This document shows positions 61,174 to 64,000 of a stretch of DNA of 64,000 bases, one piece after another (the first letter of the stretch is position 1; every line of letters begins with the position of its first letter). The notes beneath the pieces are model-generated. The model was not told the origin of the DNA, made no database searches, and saw nothing but the letters and a program-made list of their open reading frames with translations. Source of the stretch: Periplaneta americana (Eukaryota; Arthropoda; Insecta; Blattodea; Blattidae); the NCBI RefSeq assembly GCF_040183065.1, contig NC_091120.1, positions 192,993,627 to 193,057,626 of the forward strand, given 5' to 3'. A program made the position numbers and the translations under genes.

Positions 61174-63492
61174 CAAATATTGTCAAGGGTTAAGCTTTCT
61201 GGCCTGTTCTGCCTCAGGGGAGCTGTCTTTCCATTGCTTTTTCGGCTTTCCAAGATCTCTCTTCCTGTTAGGTCTGTCAGCAAGCAATCTTTCAGGTAGC
61301 CTACCACTGGTCATCCATGATGTTTGTCCATACCAGTTATCTCAGTAAACATTTATGGTTTCAGTGATGGCTGTGATGTGTAACTCCTCTCTGATGTCAA
61401 TATTCCATTTATGATCAAAAAGAATATAGCCTGCTAGGGGTCTTAGTAGCCTCATCTCTGCCGTTTCTATTCTTTGGAGTTGATTTGATGTTAAGGTCCA
61501 TGTGAAACACAGTCAACAAGTGGAAATCTATGTGCTTTCAAAATTTGAGAAGAAGATTGTGTCTGGCATAGAAGGATTCAACATAATAATAGAGAAATTC
61601 TGCAGTAGGAAGGAGCATAGTATGAACTTAATTTTCGATATTAGATTAGTTGCATGTTGCATTTTATGTATGTGTATGATCAAGCTGTAGTACACTCGAT
61701 ATTTTTGTCACCAGCCACTTTGTTCATGAATTATCATGCGGAAATAATGGTTAGCAGAAAAATTTCCTTCCTGAAAATGCACATTAGGAATAACTGTTTC
61801 GGAAAATGGTACAAGTAAGCAGTTAGCATGGCTGATTGCGAAACTAGCGGTCCTGGGCTCGTATCCTGGTTGGGACAAGTTATCTGGTTAAGGTTTTTTC
61901 CGGGTTTTCCCTCAACCCATCAAAAGCAAATGCTGGGTAACTTTCAGCGCTGGACCCCGGACTCATTTCACCGGCATTATCACCTTCATCTTATTCAGAC
62001 ACTAGATAACCATAGCAGTTAATAAAGCGTTTTAAAGTAATCAAATTAAAAAAAGGTACACTGATGTTCAAAGATATCTGATCCTACTAATCGATAGTGA
62101 TCGATAATTTGTTGGTGTAAGTGTAGATTCTTTAGTTATTACTTCTATGAATAGATGGCAAAGATAATAGTCACTGTTGCCAATCATAGATAAATAATAA
62201 TAATAATAATAATAATAATAATTTATTTATTTAATCTGGCAGAGCTAAGGCCAGTAGGCCTTCTCTTCCGCCCAGCCAGACTCTAATTCTAATTAAATAC
62301 ATTTGCTTACATAGTTATTACATTAATATCTAGATCATAAAACAACATGAAAGTAAATAATGAAAATTGGATAACTAATGTTAGTGTGACAATAATAAAC
62401 ATAGGTAAGAAATAGTTATAATAATAATCATAATAATAATAATAATAGTAATAATAATATACCCGTTTTATAAAATACAGTTTTTCATCCCACTATACTG
62501 ACTGTAAAACAAACTGACTTTGGCTGGAAACCACTGATATTGTCTATTAGAAGAATAATTTATGCTTAATCTACATAATCATTCTCCCTGACACTTTTTA
62601 ACGGGTCCCAAAATTGGTGCCACCTATTGAGAACTATACTTGGTTTTTTGAAAGATGGGACATGACAGTTAAGTGGCCGAGCTTGGAACTACAGTGCTAT
62701 GTTGACAATATGGGCTACTATGCTGCCAGCTGATGGAACATAACAATTGACGTTAAGATGGCTGACGTTAAAACATTCTTTGACAATTGACGCGAAGGTA
62801 AGAAAACAATACAAAAATCAACAGAGACTCAAACACGAAACGTATCAATGCTAACATTGTGTGCACAATAAATGTCGCCAAGAGAGCTATTAAGCACTTG
62901 ACACGCGGGAACGGTAAGTTTGGCAACTCAACCATTGTTACCATAGCAACAGGCCTACCACGCTATGTGACATTCAGTTGTTTTTCTGATCGCAACGCTC
63001 CTGTCATGTCCCATCTTTCAAAAAAACAAGTATAGCGGAATTCTTTCGAAGTTTGTCAATTTTTCATATCTTTGGTTCTGATTTATCCCGTGGTTGAGAA
63101 GTTCGCTTACACGATCATAAAATCGTAGGTCGGATACTTTTGAATGTCAGTGTACAATTCTGAAAAAAAGATGTTAGGAATAAGGTTTTGTGAAGATGGA
63201 TTCTGTAAAATGGTCGAGAACGATTGATTTTACATGGTTTTTGTTTTATTACAGGTCGTTACTGGAAGATATTGATGATTCACAAGTCGACATAGTGATA
63301 GCAAACAAGAAGGTGGGTATCTAATGGTTGGGTAAATCATACAGTCAGCATCTGATTCAAACAAGGCACTAGATTGGATTTGTGTTCTGTTGCTAGGTGA
63401 AATCCAGATGTCCAGTCGTGAAGCCACAGTGGGTCTGGAGATGCAATGATGCTGAAGCACTGCTACCAACAGCACAGTATGAATGTCACTGA
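42092..63492 (+). CDS. XRCC1: DNA single-strand-break repair scaffold XRCC1, 11 exons, 588 residues
   Basis: XRCC1 has no enzymatic activity. In the nucleus it holds together single-strand-break and base-excision repair enzymes. I joined 42092-42142, 42232-42426, 42745-43081, 49003-49332, 53746-53953, 54277-54390, 55460-55527, 57464-57566, 59595-59801, 63255-63312 and 63397-63492. All introns are GT-AG, and the sum, 1767 bases, is 589 codons including TGA. Domains: N-terminal XRCC1 fold 1-155 ([48 protein letters not shown]), basic linker 195-328 with KKPKR as likely nuclear signal, BRCT1 329-413, acidic linker with [15 protein letters not shown]2 508-588. In known XRCC1 the N-terminal domain binds DNA polymerase beta, BRCT1 PARP1/poly(ADP-ribose) and BRCT2 ligase III. 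The start fits because homologues begin MPEI. Length is close to the usual 600-640. The order and phases are seen; expression is not. Confidence 0.95.
42232..42426 (+). CDS. XRCC1: XRCC1 exon 2
   Basis: Residues 18-82, including [19 protein letters not shown] and the highly conserved [17 protein letters not shown]. Acceptor TTTTCATGCAG, donor GTAATA, phase 0 at both ends. Confidence 0.96.
42745..43081 (+). CDS. XRCC1: XRCC1 exon 3
   Basis: Residues 83-194. It completes the N-terminal domain: [49 protein letters not shown] and GLAFVTFHS. It then enters the linker ([15 protein letters not shown]). Donor GGTAAATT, phase 1. A 5.9 kb intron filled with transposons follows. Confidence 0.96.
44217..44393. 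repeat. Two-copy tandem duplication of about 88 bases
   Basis: AAGAATGTACCGGTATTTAA and AATGCTCCCTGGACCAA occur in both units (44217-44304 and 44305-44393). The unit resembles the Helitron interior (GTTCCCTGGATCAAATG), so it may derive from one. Confidence 0.85.
44714..44972. repeat. Imperfect inverted repeat
   Basis: GATAACTTGCTAGCTGCAT at 44714 pairs with ATGCAGCCAGCAAGCTATC at 44953. It may be a MITE lying against the LINE 3' end; no target duplication was identified. Confidence 0.5.
44976..46395 (-). mobile_element. LINE, 5'-truncated, in XRCC1 intron 3 antisense
   Basis: The 3' end carries TTACTTACTTTAC at 44979-44991 (plus strand). The body codes for the reverse transcriptase listed next. 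The 5' truncation lies near 46390. Confidence 0.85.
45011..46369 (-). pseudogene. LINE reverse transcriptase with one in-frame stop
   Basis: Reading down from 46369: [49 protein letters not shown] (motif A, first catalytic Asp), [16 protein letters not shown] (motif B), [11 protein letters not shown] (motif C, FADD) and [14 protein letters not shown] single TAG at 45434-45436 interrupts the frame, after which it continues [31 protein letters not shown] and [10 protein letters not shown] to the natural end. Apart from this stop about 450 codons are intact, so the insertion is young. The endonuclease half is missing. Confidence 0.88.
46592..47458 (-). mobile_element. hAT remnant with inverted ends
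   Basis: The ends TAGGGTTACCAT and ATGGTAACCCTA are inverted. The inner GAGGACAT-type repeats resemble known hAT termini. The flanks TAAAAATG / AAAAAAAG may be a worn 8-base duplication. It holds the coding remnant below. Confidence 0.7.
46770..47255 (-). pseudogene. hAT transposase C-terminal dimerisation domain
   Basis: The 161-codon open frame ends with [40 protein letters not shown] and CEQFHCYLL. This is the hATC block (S-x-x-V-E-R-x-F-S). The upstream half looks like the preceding helical region, but the DDE residues are not in this piece. No stop interrupts it. Confidence 0.75.
47465..47608. repeat. Direct repeat, left copy, flanking a hAT fossil
   Basis: The run from ATTTAAAGTAACAT through CACTATTAGAGATATCTAAG to TGTAATTTTTTTATTC is repeated at 48594-48752. 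Confidence 0.85.
47609..48590 (+). mobile_element. hAT (BED-finger) fossil
   Basis: The end sequence GATGGGCATCGTGCCTCA and the opposite TGAGGCACT-to-GTGCCCAT form imperfect inverted repeats. The interior codes for a BED finger and following region (next entry). It lies precisely between the two direct repeats. Confidence 0.65.
47778..48393 (+). pseudogene. BED-finger transposase remnant with a spliceable intron
   Basis: From the ATG at 47778: [12 protein letters not shown], a stop, then [12 protein letters not shown] and [20 protein letters not shown] with SLCHKEH, a BED-type zinc finger. The frame breaks at a GTAAGA (47972). It resumes after TTTTAG (48206) as [15 protein letters not shown] and [10 protein letters not shown], so the remnant carries a genuine-looking GT-AG intron of 235 bases. 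Frameshifts follow ([20 protein letters not shown]). It resembles the N-terminal part of ZBED/GTF2IRD2-type hAT proteins. Confidence 0.7.
48594..48752. repeat. Direct repeat, right copy
   Basis: Same sequence as 47465-47608 with a small insertion (TTGTTTCACCACAAG) and point differences. Confidence 0.85.
49003..49332 (+). CDS. XRCC1: XRCC1 exon 4
   Basis: Residues 195-304, the interdomain linker. It is rich in Ser, Lys, Pro and Ala ([19 protein letters not shown]) with a short conserved-looking motif [16 protein letters not shown]. Such a linker is disordered in known XRCC1. Acceptor TTTTGTTTTCAG, donor GTAATC, phase 1 both sides. Confidence 0.9.
49427..49622 (-). pseudogene. Mariner 3' end fragment
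   Basis: The minus strand reads [20 protein letters not shown] then VEK and a stop, like the last residues of mariner transposases (K-C-x-N-x-x-G-D-Y-V-E-K). The probable terminus CTATTCATAAAGTAACCTCC lies at 49427. The rest of the element is missing, replaced by the LINE piece to its right. Confidence 0.65.
49650..50540 (+). pseudogene. LINE ORF2 C-terminus with RNase H domain
   Basis: The frame is open from 49650. It shows [33 protein letters not shown] (RNase H core with its C-terminal Asp) and then [20 protein letters not shown] with CPLCNSN and [11 protein letters not shown], the cysteine-histidine tail of I/Jockey-group LINEs. The reverse transcriptase is absent. The usual end follows [11 protein letters not shown]-like sequence at about 50260. 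The last 80 codons run on into unrelated sequence. Position 49686 begins with TTG and is not a start codon. Confidence 0.8.
50725..51075 (+). repeat. SINE-like repeat with tRNA-type head
   Basis: TACTGCAGTTGATACAGC and GTTCGATCCCCGGTCAG look like the A and B boxes of a tRNA-derived promoter. The body differs from the other SINEs in the window. The end is not sharply defined. Confidence 0.5.
51712..51806. repeat. Hairpin with about 45-base arms
   Basis: CTATAATGGTAATTAAGACA on the left pairs with TCTTAATTACTACCATTATA on the right. The centre is GAAACTCGCTTGCGGTCGTTTC. It resembles the 23260-23390 hairpin in architecture but not in sequence. Confidence 0.8.
52120..52958 (+). pseudogene. Mariner transposase, decayed
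   Basis: The N-terminus [16 protein letters not shown] begins at 52120 and stops after an internal deletion. DEDGDFLNK remains, but the following catalytic IVTGDETW has been lost. After the insertion at 52329-52476 the frame runs 52485-52958: [46 protein letters not shown] and [13 protein letters not shown]. The second and third Asp are 34 residues apart (DD34D). The missing first Asp makes it inactive. Confidence 0.85.
52329..52476 (+). mobile_element. Short SINE-like insertion inside the mariner
   Basis: A 148-base insert (GTTTTATTTAACGACGCTCG to AGCACACTTAAA) is flanked by GCAAAGTTAT at 52319-52328 and 52477-52486, a 10-base duplication. Removing it restores the mariner reading frame across the site. 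It is non-coding, and a dispersed insect repeat from what I recognise. Confidence 0.75.
53019..53745. other. XRCC1 intron 4, right part
   Basis: Ordinary intronic sequence. The small ORFs here show no domain. Confidence 0.5.
53746..53953 (+). CDS. XRCC1: XRCC1 exon 5
   Basis: Residues 305-373. Basic segment [19 protein letters not shown], then the start of BRCT1 ([38 protein letters not shown]). G-Y-Q-N-P and G-A-K-Y match the conserved XRCC1 BRCT1 loop. Donor GTGAGT, phase 2. Confidence 0.95.
54277..54390 (+). CDS. XRCC1: XRCC1 exon 6
   Basis: Residues 374-411, the rest of BRCT1: [37 protein letters not shown]. The conserved BRCT Trp is in DWIEDC. The donor is the weak GTTGGC, phase 2. Confidence 0.93.
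55294..55386. repeat. Short tandem repeat in XRCC1 intron 6
   Basis: Three imperfect units of about 37 bases, each with TATTTTAGCTATTTATAATG or a variant followed by CC-x-x-x-TTGCCTGCC. Confidence 0.75.
55460..55527 (+). CDS. XRCC1: XRCC1 exon 7
   Basis: Residues 412-434: [20 protein letters not shown] then LLQ. RYALDKR follows directly on BRCT1 as in homologues, which supports the splice. The donor is GTTGGT, unusual but in phase. Confidence 0.85.
55931..57314. mobile_element. hAT element, copy B, in XRCC1 intron 7
   Basis: The ends CAGAGCCATCTTCAGTTACA and its inverse ending GAAGGCTCTG are flanked by exact 8-base GTTTTTTC (55923-55930, 57315-57322). It corresponds to copy A at 36925-39592 without the central part that carries the transposase remnant. 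Both copies share CAGGCATTCCGAATCTTCAA and later sequence. Confidence 0.92.
57315..57430 (+). repeat. SINE body interrupted by hAT copy B
   Basis: TTTTTTCCCAACTGTAAGG, ATGTCAGGTAATCC and CATAGACATTAGATAACCAT are shared with the SINE at 15733. The hAT inserted in its TTTTTTCC stretch. The left remainder before 55931 is short and unclear. Confidence 0.7.
57464..57566 (+). CDS. XRCC1: XRCC1 exon 8
   Basis: Residues 435-468, an acidic linker: [20 protein letters not shown] or close to it, ending [11 protein letters not shown]. The last motif is strongly conserved among XRCC1 proteins and has the Ser/Thr-acidic pattern of CK2 sites. Acceptor TTTTGTTTTAG, donor GTAGGC, phase 2. Confidence 0.9.
58437..58470. 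repeat. (TA)n microsatellite
   Basis: About 16 TA units in XRCC1 intron 8. Confidence 0.95.
58633..59441. mobile_element. Pogo/Tigger-like element in XRCC1 intron 8
   Basis: The ends CAGTAGAACCTCTATTATCC and GATAATCGGGGTGCTACTG are inverted and flanked by TA (58631-58632, 59442-59443). CAGTAGAACCTC-x-x-TTATCC is typical of Tigger/pogo transposons. Internal GGATAATCC repeats support it. No transposase is left. Confidence 0.8.
58802..59069 (+). pseudogene. LINE C-terminal fragment inside the Tigger element
   Basis: The plus strand reads [40 protein letters not shown] and RKDWRMLG, the C-terminal pattern of LINE proteins with a Gly-Arg-rich segment. The upstream part has three stops. A GAAT repeat (59080-59092) may be its tail. 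Confidence 0.6.
59595..59801 (+). CDS. XRCC1: XRCC1 exon 9
   Basis: Residues 469-537. Acidic stretch [16 protein letters not shown], then the start of BRCT2: [19 protein letters not shown] and [19 protein letters not shown]-x-G-K-x-F matches the conserved entry into BRCT2. Donor GTAAGC, phase 2. Confidence 0.94.
60012..61140 (-). pseudogene. RTE-like LINE copy in XRCC1 intron 9
   Basis: This is the longest copy of the family here. The minus strand at about 61110-60995 holds motif A ([19 protein letters not shown]), and at 60800-60780 motif C ([13 protein letters not shown]). The thumb and C-terminal block follow. Frames are broken near 60660, 60330 and upstream. The 3' end has a TTACTTACTG tail at 60015. 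Confidence 0.85.
61141..61182. repeat. (CAT)n microsatellite
   Basis: About 11 units next to the LINE 5' end. Confidence 0.9.
61183..61508 (-). pseudogene. Second LINE C-terminal fragment
   Basis: The minus strand contains [31 protein letters not shown] and [20 protein letters not shown], the end of a different LINE reverse transcriptase from the copy to its left. One stop lies in the middle. Confidence 0.7.
61825..62045 (+). repeat. tRNA-derived SINE
   Basis: The head is AGCAGTTAGCATGGCTGATT with GGGCTCGTATCCTGG. The body is TTATCTGGTTAAGGTTTTTT, TGGGTAACTTTCAGCGCTGG and TGGACCCCGGACTCATTTCA. The tail is GACACTAGATAACCATAGCA. It is the most complete SINE in the window. Confidence 0.85.
62190..62420 (-). 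repeat. LINE 3' untranslated fragment with AAT repeat
   Basis: After an AAT microsatellite (62190-62221) the sequence TTATTTATTTAATCTGGCAG to GTTAGTGTGACAATAATAAA closely matches 11551-11740. Both are 5'-truncated at about the same place, suggesting a shared short source. Confidence 0.75.
62634..63035. mobile_element. MITE with about 35-base inverted ends in XRCC1 intron 9
   Basis: CTATACTTGGTTTTTTGAAA with GATGGGACATGACAG at the left is matched inverted by CTGTCATGTCCCATCTTTCA to CAAGTATAG at the right. It is non-coding, about 400 bases. It lies 220 bases upstream of exon 10. Confidence 0.85.
63255..63312 (+). CDS. XRCC1: XRCC1 exon 10
   Basis: Residues 538-557 ([20 protein letters not shown]), the middle of BRCT2. 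Acceptor TTTTATTACAG, donor GTGGGT, ending in phase 0. Confidence 0.92.
63397..63492 (+). CDS. XRCC1: XRCC1 exon 11 and stop
   Basis: Residues 558-588: [20 protein letters not shown] then [11 protein letters not shown] and TGA. The BRCT2 Trp in QWVWRCN and the LLP motif match the C-terminus of XRCC1 proteins, so the end is natural. Confidence 0.95.
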   Translation: MKSRCPVVKPQWVWRCNDAEALLPTAQYECH

Positions 63493-63588
63493 CGAGAAAG
63501 TACAAATGTGAAGTATTAATTTATTGATTCCTAGTGATTGTTTTATTGAACAACATGTGTATTACGCTCACATTTTTCACAATCAGGA

Positions 63589-63594
63589 AATAAA
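63589..63594 (+). promoter_or_regulatory. XRCC1: Polyadenylation signal of XRCC1
   Basis: AATAAA 97 bases after the stop, followed by a T/GT-rich stretch (TGTTTTATATTTTGTGTGTC), as expected for a cleavage signal. Confidence 0.75.
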
Positions 63595-63793
63595 ACTGTT
63601 TTATATTTTGTGTGTCTAGTTTCTCATGCATTCTGGAGTGTGTCCCATACTTGTGAATATTGAACTGTTATTAATAGCAAACCTGTGATAAAAAAATTTC
63701 AAAAAAACTTTATGAAGCAAAAGAATGATCCCTAGGTTATATTATACTATACTGACTTAACAGTATCATGCGCCATAATTGTGTGGTCTAAGG

Positions 63794-64000
63794 CAGTGGT
63801 TCTCAATTTTTGAGACACTGCGGCCTGGTAAATTATTTTTCTGTAAGACAAGGGCCCGGTTCCAACAAAATTTACTTATAAATACCTTTCTAATTTTTTT
63901 TTTAAATTCATACATTTAACTAACAGAAATATTAATAACGAAGTATGGTTAATTGTAAAATTTGAAGAGTATTAGTTCACTATGAAAACGGTGTGACATA
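63794..64000 (+). mobile_element. Charlie-like hAT terminus, cut by window edge
   Basis: CAGTGGTTCTCAATTTTTGA followed by GCGGCCTGG and GGGCCCGGTTCC resembles the well-known CAGTGGTTCTCAA ends of Charlie/Buster hAT elements. The other end is outside the window. Confidence 0.65.

Overview
The window looks like nuclear DNA of an insect, most likely a cockroach or related blattodean. It is AT-rich, has GT-AG introns, and is dense with non-LTR retrotransposons, tRNA-derived SINEs, mariner, hAT, PIF/Harbinger and Helitron elements. The species call is inference from the repeat families. I see no bacterial operons and no CRISPR array.

Only one host gene is recognisable: XRCC1, the single-strand-break and base-excision repair scaffold, on the + strand from 42092 to 63492. 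I assembled it by hand from eleven exons. Their phases join without a break into 588 codons plus a stop, giving the XRCC1 N-terminal domain (about residues 1-155), a basic Ser/Lys/Pro-rich linker, BRCT1 (about 329-413), an acidic linker and BRCT2 (about 508-588). An AATAAA signal lies about 100 bases after the stop. About 19.6 kb of the roughly 21.4 kb gene is intron, and introns 3, 4, 7, 8 and 9 are filled with transposons.

Positions 1-42000 contain no gene that I can assign to the host. The left edge holds the first 146 codons of a hAT-type (BED-finger, CGGBP1-like) transposase running out of the window. After it come two Helitrons (1067-2175, 13286-14670), a TTAA-flanked element (2709-3560), a PIF/Harbinger remnant nested inside a LINE (7594-8616), an eight-copy satellite with a 174-base period (9187-10480), two internally deleted mariners of one family (10980-11499, 33663-34636), a hAT inserted in a SINE (15812-16528), a large inverted-repeat composite (17075-19545) and a 2.8 kb hAT-like element with a perfect 8-base target duplication (21529-24298). 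A 2.7 kb hAT with transposase remnants (36925-39592) lies about 2.5 kb upstream of XRCC1. A shortened relative of it sits in XRCC1 intron 7 (55931-57314).

Inside XRCC1, intron 3 holds a LINE with most of its reverse transcriptase, two hAT fossils and a direct duplication around one of them. Intron 4 holds a LINE RNase H segment, a SINE, a hairpin and a mariner that itself carries a short insertion. Intron 8 holds a pogo/Tigger-type element with a LINE fragment inside it. Intron 9 holds two LINE fragments, a SINE and a MITE. A Charlie-like hAT end begins at 63794 and leaves the window on the right. Many insertions are nested and have intact target duplications, so their relative order can be read directly.
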